Origin: Lachnospiraceae bacterium | Lineage (GTDB): Bacteria; Bacillota; Clostridia; Lachnospirales; Lachnospiraceae | DNA length: 64,000 bases | Assembly: GCA_017526745.1 (NCBI GenBank) | Contig: JAFXQX010000015.1 | Coordinates: 1-64,000, forward strand | Reading direction: 5' to 3' | In this document: in pieces, positions 17,891 through 26,512 of the stretch | How the letters are laid out: the number at the start of each line of letters is the position of its first letter | Position numbering within the stretch: position 1 is the first letter of the stretch | Notes under the pieces: generated by a model | Databases searched by the model: none | What the model was told of the DNA's origin: nothing | What the model saw: only the letters and a program-made list of their open reading frames with translations | Translations under genes and position numbers: made by a program

Positions 17891-19882
17891 ATGAAATGGT
17901 TTGTTGACTGTAATGCGCGCCCCGGAGGTTCCGGGGACGCGCATTCCCCTTTCAGGACAATTACACAGGCGGCAAATGTCGCAACGGCAGGAGATGAGGT
18001 CATAGTGTCTCCCGGTATATACAGGGAAGACATCAGCCCCTTAAATGCGGGAACAGATCGCGACAGGATCACCTACAGATCTAAAGAGCGCAGGCAGGCC
18101 GTTATCACCGGCGCCGATCCGGCCACAGGCTGGAAGAGGTATGACGGTGATGTATGGCTCCTTACCGTGCCCAATTCTAATTTTGGTGCGTATAATCCTT
18201 ATACAACATTCGTCTCGGGCGACTGGCTCGACATTACGGTCCCGGTGCACACCGGCGAGGTGTTCTTAAACGATAAGGCGATGTATGAGAAGGACACCCT
18301 GGAGAAGGTCATAAGCCCCGGGTATTACGAGCCCTCATGGGACCGTGATTATACAAAACACGTATGGTATACCTGCCAGGATGATGAAACGGATTCGACG
18401 CTCATATATGCAAACTTCTGCGGAGCCGATCCTAATGCGGAGTGTGTTGAGATAACGGTCCGGGCTCACTGTTTCTGGCCTGCGGCTGAGCATGTAGGTT
18501 ACATCACGCTTTCGGGATTTGTAGTCACGAAGGCTGCAACACAGTGGGCACCGCCTACGGCACTTCAGGAAGGGATGATAGGCCCTCACTGGTCAAAGGG
18601 CTGGATAATAGAGGACTGCGAGATAAGCGGCAGTAAATGCAGCGGGATATCGCTCGGCAAGTACAGGCAGCAGCATAACGACAACAAGTGGCTGCATTAC
18701 AAGTTCAAGGACGGCGCCCAGACCCAGAGGGACTGCTCGCTGATCGCACAGCTTGACGGATGGAGCAAGGACACGATAGGCTCCCATATCGTAAGAAACT
18801 GTGATATCCACGACTGCGGACAGACAGGCATCGTCGGAAACTTAGGCGGCGTTTTCTCGATCATCGAGAACAATCATATACACCACATCAACAACAAGCG
18901 CGATCTTGCCGGCGCCGAGACGGGCGGTATCAAACTTCATGCAGCGATAGATGTCATCATCAGGAACAATCATTTTCATGATAATGTAAGAGGCATCTGG
19001 CTTGACTGGCAGTGCCAGGGAACGAGGGTTTCATCCAATCTTTTCCATGACAACTGCATGGCGGCAGATCATCTTCTTAATGATGAATGTGCAAGGGGAC
19101 TCGGACTGGGAGAGGATATCTGGATCGAGATAGCGCACGGCCCCACACTTATCGATAATAATGTGTTGCTGTCTGAGCGAAGCATCAGACTGTCGGCCCA
19201 GGGAGTGGCATTCGTTCACAATCTGTTCGCGGGATCCATAACCGCTGTAGGGCACGGAGTCAATAACGGATCCGAGAAGTATCCGTCTCCGAGGTTCACT
19301 CCGATACATGCTCCTCACAGCACCAATATTACCGGATTCATGACCGTGCTTCACGGAGATGTCAGGTTTTATAACAATGTATTTGTACAATCACCCGTGC
19401 GCCAGGGCATGCGGGACCTTTGCTCGCGCGGCGCCGACGAGTGGGATGACAGAAATCTCCGGGCCGGGACAGTCGTATACAGCGGCTACATGAAGGAAGA
19501 AGAGTATCTGAAGATGTTCGATGGATACTGCGGTGAAGGCTGCGGCGTGCCGAGGGACCGTTACTACATGCCGCTCCCGGTATGGACGGGCGGGAATGTG
19601 TTCTTTAACGGAGCACAACCATGCGATATAGAAGAAGACTATACCGAGGACAGGACCCACAAGGTCAGCATAAAACTTACGGAAGATAAAGGCACATACA
19701 AGGTTGAGACCGACTATATGAAGTACCTGCCGAAAGCCTCCCTGATCACATCCGGGACACTGGGAACGGCTTTTGAACCTGAAGAAAGGTTCGAGAACCC
19801 GGATGGAAGCGATATAGTTTTTGACCGTGATTTTTACGGAAACACAAGAAATGCTTCGACTCTTGCCGGCCCTTTTGCATAA
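17891..19882 (+). CDS. GH120 beta-xylosidase (right-handed beta-helix), intracellular
   Basis: The 663-residue protein matches family GH120 (type enzyme XylC of Thermoanaerobacterium saccharolyticum) along its length: YREDISPLN, NFGAYNPY, SGDWLD, LIYANFCGADPN, APPTALQEGMIGPHWSKGW, GIKLHAAIDV and WLDWQCQGTRVS. Asp372 (in WLDWQ) and Glu413 (in IEIAHGP) align with the nucleophile and acid/base that I recall for XylC; the spacing is 41 residues rather than 23 because of an 18-residue insertion after LFHDN. There is no signal peptide, so it would remove xylose from oligosaccharides after import. It is the last gene of the uptake operon. Confidence 0.88.
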   Translation: MKWFVDCNARPGGSGDAHSPFRTITQAANVATAGDEVIVSPGIYREDISPLNAGTDRDRITYRSKERRQAVITGADPATGWKRYDGDVWLLTVPNSNFGAYNPYTTFVSGDWLDITVPVHTGEVFLNDKAMYEKDTLEKVISPGYYEPSWDRDYTKHVWYTCQDDETDSTLIYANFCGADPNAECVEITVRAHCFWPAAEHVGYITLSGFVVTKAATQWAPPTALQEGMIGPHWSKGWIIEDCEISGSKCSGISLGKYRQQHNDNKWLHYKFKDGAQTQRDCSLIAQLDGWSKDTIGSHIVRNCDIHDCGQTGIVGNLGGVFSIIENNHIHHINNKRDLAGAETGGIKLHAAIDVIIRNNHFHDNVRGIWLDWQCQGTRVSSNLFHDNCMAADHLLNDECARGLGLGEDIWIEIAHGPTLIDNNVLLSERSIRLSAQGVAFVHNLFAGSITAVGHGVNNGSEKYPSPRFTPIHAPHSTNITGFMTVLHGDVRFYNNVFVQSPVRQGMRDLCSRGADEWDDRNLRAGTVVYSGYMKEEEYLKMFDGYCGEGCGVPRDRYYMPLPVWTGGNVFFNGAQPCDIEEDYTEDRTHKVSIKLTEDKGTYKVETDYMKYLPKASLITSGTLGTAFEPEERFENPDGSDIVFDRDFYGNTRNASTLAGPFA

Positions 19883-19907
19883 GGGCCAAAGAGACCGGAG
19901 TCTTTTT
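19868..19907 (+). terminator. Terminator overlapping the end of the beta-xylosidase gene
   Basis: GGCCCTT-TTGCAT-AAGGGCC spans the stop codon and is followed by a second small hairpin AGAC-CGGA-GTCT with five T. Together they should end the xylo-oligosaccharide operon just before feoB. Confidence 0.55.
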
Positions 19908-19922
19908 ATTTAAGGGATCGAT

Positions 19923-22256
19923 ATGACACTTAAAGAACTTGAAACAGGAAAGAGCGCAACAGTTGAGAGCGTCGGCGGGCAGGGGGCTCTGCGGCAGCAC
20001 CTGCTCGACATGGGAGTCATTCCCGGCGCCCATCTTACCGTCAAAAAATATGCTCCGATGGGAGATCCCATGGAGATCATGATACACGGATATGAGCTGA
20101 CGCTGAGGCTTTCGGAGGCAATGCATATAAGGGTCAGTCCCAATGAGACCAAACACATCCCGGAAAAGAATTCCGACAGGAGGACGGTACATCATCCCGG
20201 ACTTGGTGAGAGCGGTAAGTTTCATCCTAAGGGAAGCGGCGATCCGTATCCGGATGACAAGGTATTAACCTTTGCCCTTGTCGGCAACCAGAACAGCGGC
20301 AAGACCACCTTGTTCAACACGCTTACCGGATCCAACTGTCACGTCGGGAATTTCCCCGGGGTGACCGTTGACCGTAAGGACGGCCGTATAAAGGGCTATC
20401 CGAACACGCTGATCACCGATCTTCCCGGTATATATTCGATGTCGCCGTACAGCAGCGAGGAACTGGTATCAAGGAATTTCGTTCTTGATGAGAAGCCCGA
20501 TGCGATAATAAACATCGTTGATGTTACAAATATCGAGAGAAACCTCTATCTGACGATGCAGCTTCTCGAAATGGACATTCCGGTCGTTGTTGCTCTTAAT
20601 ATGATGGATGAGCTCACATCAAACGGAGGGAGCGTCGATGTTAACATGATGGAAAACCTTCTCGGTGTCCCCGTTGTCCCCATATCGGCGTCACGCAACG
20701 AAGGCATAGAAGAGCTTGTCAGCCATGCCGTTCATATCGCCCATTTCAGGGAAAAACCCTTAAGGAAGGATTTTTGCGATGAGACCGAAGGCGGCGGTGC
20801 CGTGCACAGGTCGATCCATGCGGTCATACACCTTATTGAAGATCATGCGGCAGACAACGGTATTCCGAAAAGATTTGCGGCAGGCAAGGTAATCGAGGGG
20901 GATGAGCTTATAATATCAAAGCTGGGTCTTGATCCCAACGAGATCGAGATGATGGAACACATCGTTCTTCAGATGGAGAAGGAAAGGGGTCTTGACAGAA
21001 GTGCGGCGATTGCCGACATGCGTTTTTCCTATATCCGAAAAGTATGCGATTCTTCGGTCAGAAAACCTGCCGAGAGCAGGGAGCGTATCAGGAGCGAGAG
21101 GATCGACCGCATTCTTACCGGAAAGTATACCGGGATCCCCGTGTTTATCGCCATCATGGCACTTACTTTCTTTCTGACTTTTAACGTTATAGGAGCATTT
21201 CTTCAGGAGATCCTGCAGACGGGAATAGATTCGCTCTCGGTACTTGCCGACAGGGCAATGGCCGCATCGCATGTCAACGAGGCCTTAAGAAGCCTTGTCA
21301 TAAAAGGGATATTTGCGGGTGTCGGAAGTGTCCTGTCATTCCTTCCCATAATCATCACGCTCTTTTTCTTCCTGTCATTCATGGAGGATTCGGGCTATAT
21401 CGCAAGGATCGCATTTGTGATGGACAAGCTTCTGCGCCGTCTCGGGCTGTCCGGGCGAAGCATCGTTCCCATGCTGATCGGATTCGGATGCACCGTTCCC
21501 GCCGTGATGGCAACAAGGACGCTTCCGAGTGAGCGGGACAGAAGGATGACCATACTTCTGACTCCGTTCATGAGCTGTTCGGCCAAGGTACCGATATACG
21601 GATTCTTTGTTGCGGCATTTTTCCCGGGCAGGGGTGCGCTTATAATGACGGGTCTGTATATCCTCGGAATAGCTGTCGGGATAATAGTTGCACAGATCTA
21701 CCGGAATACCATGTTCAAAGGCGATGCGGTGCCTTTTGTGATGGAGCTTCCCAACTACAGGCTTCCCAGGCCGAGGAATGTTCTGCGGCTTTTGTGGGAG
21801 AAAGCAAAGGATTTTTTGCAGAGGGCATTTTCGGTGATACTGATCGCAACTGTGGTGATATGGCTTCTCAGAAGTTTTGATATCCATATGAACTACGTTT
21901 CCGATTCGGCCTCCGGCATCCTGGCGGATATCGCCGGTTTTATCGCCCCTTTGATGAGGCCGGTAGGCCTTGGCGACTGGAGGATATGTACTTCGCTCAT
22001 AACCGGCGTCATGGCCAAGGAAAGCGTCGTATCGACGATGAAGATACTGTTCGACCAAAATGTCACCTCGGCGATCAGCCCGCTTTGCGCATCGTCGCTT
22101 CTGGTATTCTCACTCCTGTACACTCCGTGTGTTGCCGCGATAGCATCGATAAGGAGGGAACTCGGAAGCAGATGGGCCGTTATGGTGGTCATATGGCAGT
22201 TTATCATTGCATATATCGCGGCATTTATCGTCAATCTCATCGGAAATGTGATATAA
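19923..22256 (+). CDS. feoB: Ferrous iron transporter, FeoA-FeoB fusion
   Basis: FeoB imports Fe2+ across the membrane and is driven or gated by its GTPase domain. The 777-residue product starts with a complete FeoA SH3-like domain (residues 1-77; SVGGQGALRQHLLDMGVIPG, ELTLRLSEAMHI), then a spacer, then the G domain from about residue 112: GNQNSGKTT (G1), DLPGIYSM (G3), NMMDE (G4), SASRNEG (G5). The membrane part holds the family motifs LIGFGCTVPAVMATRTL and SCSAKVPIYGFF. FeoA and FeoB are usually separate genes; the fusion is seen in some Clostridia. No Fur or DtxR box is recognised upstream. Confidence 0.95.
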   Translation: MTLKELETGKSATVESVGGQGALRQHLLDMGVIPGAHLTVKKYAPMGDPMEIMIHGYELTLRLSEAMHIRVSPNETKHIPEKNSDRRTVHHPGLGESGKFHPKGSGDPYPDDKVLTFALVGNQNSGKTTLFNTLTGSNCHVGNFPGVTVDRKDGRIKGYPNTLITDLPGIYSMSPYSSEELVSRNFVLDEKPDAIINIVDVTNIERNLYLTMQLLEMDIPVVVALNMMDELTSNGGSVDVNMMENLLGVPVVPISASRNEGIEELVSHAVHIAHFREKPLRKDFCDETEGGGAVHRSIHAVIHLIEDHAADNGIPKRFAAGKVIEGDELIISKLGLDPNEIEMMEHIVLQMEKERGLDRSAAIADMRFSYIRKVCDSSVRKPAESRERIRSERIDRILTGKYTGIPVFIAIMALTFFLTFNVIGAFLQEILQTGIDSLSVLADRAMAASHVNEALRSLVIKGIFAGVGSVLSFLPIIITLFFFLSFMEDSGYIARIAFVMDKLLRRLGLSGRSIVPMLIGFGCTVPAVMATRTLPSERDRRMTILLTPFMSCSAKVPIYGFFVAAFFPGRGALIMTGLYILGIAVGIIVAQIYRNTMFKGDAVPFVMELPNYRLPRPRNVLRLLWEKAKDFLQRAFSVILIATVVIWLLRSFDIHMNYVSDSASGILADIAGFIAPLMRPVGLGDWRICTSLITGVMAKESVVSTMKILFDQNVTSAISPLCASSLLVFSLLYTPCVAAIASIRRELGSRWAVMVVIWQFIIAYIAAFIVNLIGNVI

Positions 22257-22288
22257 TCCGATGCAAGTGATATTTAAGGAGGAACATT

Positions 22289-22876
22289 ATGAATAACGAC
22301 AACAGTAAAAGAAGCATAAACAACCTTACATGGCAGATGGCGGTAACGGCCATACTTCTGGCCATATGCATCGGATCCCAATTCCTGAAAAATCTCAGTG
22401 TTTATATCACGGGCCCCATAATAAACCTGTGTCTTGTGATCGCAGTCATGACTGTCGGAGTATGGTGGGCGGCTGTCCTTGCGGTCGTAACCCCCGTAAC
22501 GGCGTTCCTTATAACGGCAAGCCCAGTTATGCAGATGGTACCTGCGATCATCCCCATGATCATGATAGGAAATGCCATACTCGTTGCAGCATCGTATTAT
22601 TTCTTTAAACCTTCGTTTCTGGCGGCAGGTGAGAAGATAGCGGTAAAGAATGCGGTCATTGCAGTATGCGCCTGTCTTGCAAAGGCTCTTTTTATGGGCC
22701 TTGTCATCTCACTGTGGCTGCTTCCGGCATATGTTCCGGAAGGAACACCGCTTCGCGAAAAACTTCCGGTATTCCAGATGACGTTTTCGGTGACCCAGTT
22801 CGTAACCGCTGCGATCGGATTCGTATATTTCTATCTGATCTGGAAGCCCGTCAGCAAGATGGTCGATAAAAGATGA
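22289..22876 (+). CDS. ECF transporter S component-like membrane protein
   Basis: The 195-residue protein has five or six hydrophobic segments (ITGPIINLCLVIAVMTVGVWWAAVLAVVTPVTAFL, MVPAIIPMIMIGNAILVAA) and reads like the substrate-binding S component of an energy-coupling-factor importer or a related small family. The substrate cannot be read from sequence. A TATAAT at 22253-22258, 18 bases after TCGTCA, may give it its own promoter within the end of feoB. It overlaps the next gene by four bases (ATGA). The neighbourhood offers no clear ligand. Confidence 0.65.
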   Translation: MNNDNSKRSINNLTWQMAVTAILLAICIGSQFLKNLSVYITGPIINLCLVIAVMTVGVWWAAVLAVVTPVTAFLITASPVMQMVPAIIPMIMIGNAILVAASYYFFKPSFLAAGEKIAVKNAVIAVCACLAKALFMGLVISLWLLPAYVPEGTPLREKLPVFQMTFSVTQFVTAAIGFVYFYLIWKPVSKMVDKR

Positions 22877-23436
22877 GCGGACGCGACCCGCTTGAGTGGG
22901 AAGAGGTCAGCTGTGAACATATCGTAACCGATGAATGGATCGATATAAGAAAGAGCGCCTATCGTTTTCCCGACGGGAGTGTGTTTGAACCCTATTACAG
23001 TTACAGCCGGAAGGATTATGCGGTGATCGTTGCCGAAGACGAAAACGGTGATCTGTTGTGCGTCAGACAGTACCGCCAGGGTATCAGAAAGGTGACGACC
23101 GAGTTTCCGGCAGGCGGCATCGAGAAAGGCGAAGAGGATAAAGCGCTTGATGCGGCAAAGCGGGAGCTCCTTGAGGAGACCGGATATGAGTCTTCCGACT
23201 GGACGCATCTTATTACGATAGCATCCAATGCCACACTGGCTGACAACCATGCGTACCTGTTTTATGCGAGACGGTGCCGGAAGGTTTCCGGTCAGTCTCT
23301 TGATGATACGGAGTTCTTAAACGTGATCAGATACTCTCCGGACAAACTGGAAGAGCTGATCGCAAACGGCAGTTTTGAGCAGTCCATGCATGTTCTTGCA
23401 TGGCTCCTGTCCCGCAGGGCCGAAGGCTTATCATGA
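22873..23436 (+). CDS. Nudix hydrolase, ADP-ribose pyrophosphatase type
   Basis: The 187-residue protein carries the Nudix box GGIEKGEEDKALDAAKRELLEETG and the layout of ADP-ribose/nucleoside-diphosphate-sugar pyrophosphatases (YAVIVAEDENGDLLCVRQYRQGIRK; C-terminal helix EELIANGSFEQSMHVLAWLLSR). It would hydrolyse ADP-ribose-like molecules to AMP and a sugar phosphate. The start overlaps the previous stop by four bases, suggesting coupled translation. Confidence 0.85.
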   Translation: MSGRDPLEWEEVSCEHIVTDEWIDIRKSAYRFPDGSVFEPYYSYSRKDYAVIVAEDENGDLLCVRQYRQGIRKVTTEFPAGGIEKGEEDKALDAAKRELLEETGYESSDWTHLITIASNATLADNHAYLFYARRCRKVSGQSLDDTEFLNVIRYSPDKLEELIANGSFEQSMHVLAWLLSRRAEGLS

Positions 23437-23444
23437 TACGGTGA

Positions 23445-23665
23445 TATACTAGTCGGAAGGGACAGCATATCTATGAGGAAAGGTCAGCGGACAGAATTAA
23501 AGGACAGAGGTTTTTCTCTTCCAAAAAGTCCAAGGACATATATACGGCAGAGCAGATAGCCAGGGCGGTAAATATCGCATTTATAGAACACCCCGAGGCA
23601 TATGATTCGTTCGCGAGATCTACAGGGTATGGCCGGAACCGGATGATATCTATATGAATTGACCT
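23445..23665 (+). pseudogene. Orphan small unit: open frame without a standard start
   Basis: In the 343-base gap before gltA an extended -10 (TGATATACT, 23442-23450) and GGAAGG (23455-23460) are followed by a frame that stays open to TGA 23663-23665 and ends in DIYTAEQIARAVNIAFIEHP and then EAYDSFARSTGYGRNRMISI. Codon choice is like the host genes, but no ATG, GTG or TTG starts this frame. The ATG at 23473 is in another frame and stops after 28 codons. It may be a frameshifted small gene, a gene with an ATT or ATA start, or a non-coding RNA ending at the terminator 23680-23713. I recognise no family. Confidence 0.35.
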
Positions 23666-23679
23666 TTGTATCATTTTGT

Positions 23680-23713
23680 CCTGTGCGGTTTCTTGACCGC
23701 ACAGGCTTTTTTT
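23680..23713 (+). terminator. Strong intrinsic terminator
   Basis: CCTGTGCGGT-TTCTTG-ACCGCACAGG is a perfect 10-bp stem followed by CT and seven T. It closes the orphan small unit and separates it from gltA. Confidence 0.93.
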
Positions 23714-23779
23714 AATAAAATTATTGATGTGTGTGCATTAATCGATACGGCCGCCGGCCGGTACCAGGGAGATACATAA

Positions 23780-25096
23780 ATGAAAAAAAGAGATGGTATC
23801 GATACATCAGAATACGCAAAGCTGATATGGGAAAACGACTCCATCCCTCAGGAGTATTATGAAGAATTTGACGTCAAAAGGGGGCTGCGCGATCAGAACG
23901 GAAAAGGCGTTCTGGCCGGGCTTACTTCCGTTTCAAATATCGTCGCAAGAGATGCGGACGGCAATCCCTGTGATGGACAGTTATGGTACAGGGGATACCG
24001 TATAGAAGACCTGATCAAGAAATACATGAGGTCCGATTTCGGTTATGAAAATCTTGCGTACCTGCTCCTGTTCGGAGATCTGGCAGGTCCCAAAGAGTCG
24101 GAGGAGTTTATAGCAACTCTTGAAAAGGTTAGAGAGCTTCCGACGAACTTTACCAGGGATGTCATAATGAAAGCTCCGACAAAGGATGTAATGAATTCCA
24201 TGACAAGAGCGATACTCACGCTGGCGTCCTATGACAGGGATGCCACATCAACGAGCATAGAAAACGTTGTGAGCCAGTGCATGCAGCTCATCGCGGTATT
24301 CCCGATGCTCGCCGTGTACAGCTATCATGCCTATAATCATTACGAGAACATGGACAGCATGTATATACACCGTCCGCAGCCTGAACTGTCGACGGCGCAG
24401 AACATACTCGCCATGCTGCGCCCCGATTCGAACTTTACAAAGGTCGAGGCAAAGGCACTTGACGTTGCTCTGATGCTTCACATGGAGCATGGCGGCGGTA
24501 ACAATTCAAGCTTTACGACAAGGGTCGTAACGTCATCGGGAGCCGACACATACGCAACCATAGCGGCAGCGATGTGTTCGCTCAAAGGCCCCAGGCACGG
24601 CGGCGCAAACATCAAGGTCATGGAGATGATGGACAATATCAGTCTCCATGTCAAGGATCACAAAGACGATGACGAGATACGGGCGTACCTTACGAAGATA
24701 CTTGACGGCAGGGCATTTGACAAACAGGGCCTAATATACGGTATGGGACATGCGGTGTATTCCAGGTCCGATCCGAGGGAAGTGATATTCCGCAAGTATG
24801 TCGAAAAACTGTCCGTGGAGAAAAAGCGTACCGATGATCTTGAGCTTTACCGCAAGGTCGAATCGATCGCTCCCGAAGTTATAGCAAAAAAGCGCAGGAT
24901 ATTTAAGGGTGTCTCACCGAACGTGGATTTCTACAGCGGATTTGCATATGATATGATGGACATCCCGAGAGAACTGTTCACCCCCATATTTGCCATCGCG
25001 AGAGTGGCGGGCTGGAGCGCGCACAGGATAGAAGAACTTGTCAGCGGAACAAAGATAGTCCGCCCGGCTTACAAGAGCATTATGAAGAGTCACTGA
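23780..25096 (+). CDS. gltA: Citrate synthase
   Basis: Citrate synthase condenses oxaloacetate and acetyl-CoA; in fermenters it mainly feeds 2-oxoglutarate and glutamate synthesis. The 438-residue product has the active-site His in HMEHGGGNNSSF, the second His in GMGHAVYSRSDPR, and a C-terminal Asp in NVDFYSGF, the normal catalytic triad. GPRHGGAN is also present. An N-terminal extension of about 50 residues before LAGLTSVSNI is typical of clostridial citrate synthases. RBS CAGGGAG precedes ATG 23780. It is followed two bases later by the NudC-like gene. Confidence 0.95.
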   Translation: MKKRDGIDTSEYAKLIWENDSIPQEYYEEFDVKRGLRDQNGKGVLAGLTSVSNIVARDADGNPCDGQLWYRGYRIEDLIKKYMRSDFGYENLAYLLLFGDLAGPKESEEFIATLEKVRELPTNFTRDVIMKAPTKDVMNSMTRAILTLASYDRDATSTSIENVVSQCMQLIAVFPMLAVYSYHAYNHYENMDSMYIHRPQPELSTAQNILAMLRPDSNFTKVEAKALDVALMLHMEHGGGNNSSFTTRVVTSSGADTYATIAAAMCSLKGPRHGGANIKVMEMMDNISLHVKDHKDDDEIRAYLTKILDGRAFDKQGLIYGMGHAVYSRSDPREVIFRKYVEKLSVEKKRTDDLELYRKVESIAPEVIAKKRRIFKGVSPNVDFYSGFAYDMMDIPRELFTPIFAIARVAGWSAHRIEELVSGTKIVRPAYKSIMKSH

Positions 25097-25098
25097 AT

Positions 25099-25932
25099 AT
25101 GATACAGGATATAGGACCTTCCGTTTTTCATAACGAATACAGGCACATACGCCCCCGAAAGGATGATGTGATCCTGATGTTTGACAGCGGGGGTGCTGTT
25201 CTTTGCAGCATGTCTTGCGGCAGGATCGCTTTTCCGGATATCCGGGAAAATGACGATGATGCCGTCTATCTGTTTTCGATAGACAATACCGGATATTTCC
25301 TGTACCGCGGACCGGCTGTTCAAAAGCCGGAGGGATATAATTTTTACCGGCTGCGGGAACTTCGGAGCTCATCATCCGGGCCGGAGGTCTTTGCTGCTTT
25401 TACGGCATATCATCTGTGGAGATGGTATGAGGATAACAGGTTCTGCGGATCATGCGCATCCCCCATGACAGAGGATACAAAGGAGCGGGCGCTTGTGTGC
25501 ACAAAATGCGGACGCATGGTTTATCCCCGCATCAATCCCGCTGTCATAGTCGGAGTGATAAAGGACGACAGACTCCTTATCACAAGATACAACAGAGGCT
25601 ACAGTCATGACGCCCTGATCGCAGGCTTTGCGGAGATCGGAGAGACGCTCGAACAGACAGTTGCAAGAGAGGTAATGGAAGAAGCGGGCATCCGCGTAAA
25701 GAACATCAGATATTACAGATCGCAGCCCTGGGGAATGGCACAGGATCTTCTGGCCGGATTTTTCTGCGAACAGGACGGGGACGATCCGATAAGAGTTGAT
25801 GATTCGGAACTTGCATCGGCCGTTTATAAGAGCCGTGACCAGATAGAATTACAGAGCGCTCAGCTTTCCCTTACGAATGAGATGATGACGGTCTTTAAGG
25901 AAGGCAGAGCGGGGCAGGAGATAAAATGGTAA
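25099..25932 (+). CDS. NudC-like Nudix hydrolase (NAD diphosphatase family)
   Basis: The 277-residue protein has a zinc ribbon (FCGSCASPM and CTKCGRMVYPR near residues 115-145) followed by a Nudix domain (GFAEIGETLEQTVAREVMEEAG), the architecture of NADH pyrophosphatase/decapping NudC. The family motif SQPWPFPxS is changed to SQPWGMAQD, so specificity for NAD(H) is uncertain. The gene overlaps folE by seven bases, and a Nudix enzyme also removes pyrophosphate from the FolE product in folate synthesis, so a role there is possible. It lacks a good RBS and is probably translated from gltA readthrough. Confidence 0.85.
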   Translation: MIQDIGPSVFHNEYRHIRPRKDDVILMFDSGGAVLCSMSCGRIAFPDIRENDDDAVYLFSIDNTGYFLYRGPAVQKPEGYNFYRLRELRSSSSGPEVFAAFTAYHLWRWYEDNRFCGSCASPMTEDTKERALVCTKCGRMVYPRINPAVIVGVIKDDRLLITRYNRGYSHDALIAGFAEIGETLEQTVAREVMEEAGIRVKNIRYYRSQPWGMAQDLLAGFFCEQDGDDPIRVDDSELASAVYKSRDQIELQSAQLSLTNEMMTVFKEGRAGQEIKW

Positions 25933-26495
25933 ACGAAGAAGCGGTAAAAGAGCATATAAGAGGACTGCTGGAGGCGATAGGGGAAGATCCCGACCGTCCG
26001 GGACTTATCGAGACCCCGGACCGTGTTGCGAGAATGTTTTCCGAGGTATTTGCAGCAAGCGGCCTGTCCAATCATGAGATCGCCGAAATGTTCAACAAGA
26101 CGTTTGAAGAGGATGTACATCCCGATTCCGACAGGGTCGTTGTCATGAAGGACATAGACATCTTTTCATACTGCGAACATCACATGGCGCTCATGTATGA
26201 CATGAAGGTATGTGTTGCATATATTCCCGACAAAAAGGTCATCGGTATATCCAAGATCGTACGGGCCTGTGAGATGGCTGCAAAAAGACTGCAGCTTCAG
26301 GAAAGGCTCACAAAGGATATCGCTGATATAATAAGTGAGATCTCAGGAAGCCCGGATGTTGCGGTGACCATTGAAGGCTGCCACTCGTGCGTGAGGGCAC
26401 GCGGGATCAAAAATCATAATACAAAGACATATACCGCGGAACTTCGCGGGAAGTTTCAGACGGACAAAAGTCTTATGGAGTATCTTAAGCAATAA
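25926..26495 (+). CDS. folE: GTP cyclohydrolase I
   Basis: FolE opens the ring of GTP to give dihydroneopterin triphosphate, the first step to tetrahydrofolate. The 189-residue length and motifs are standard: DPDRPGLIETPDRVARM, FSYCEHHMALM with the zinc-binding Cys and His, KKVIGISKIVR, and the second zinc Cys in GCHSCVRARGIKN. No other folate genes are nearby apart from the overlapping Nudix gene. ATG 25926 follows GCAGGAG. Confidence 0.95.
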   Translation: MVNEEAVKEHIRGLLEAIGEDPDRPGLIETPDRVARMFSEVFAASGLSNHEIAEMFNKTFEEDVHPDSDRVVVMKDIDIFSYCEHHMALMYDMKVCVAYIPDKKVIGISKIVRACEMAAKRLQLQERLTKDIADIISEISGSPDVAVTIEGCHSCVRARGIKNHNTKTYTAELRGKFQTDKSLMEYLKQ

Positions 26496-26512
26496 CGAAA
26501 AAAGGGATAAAA

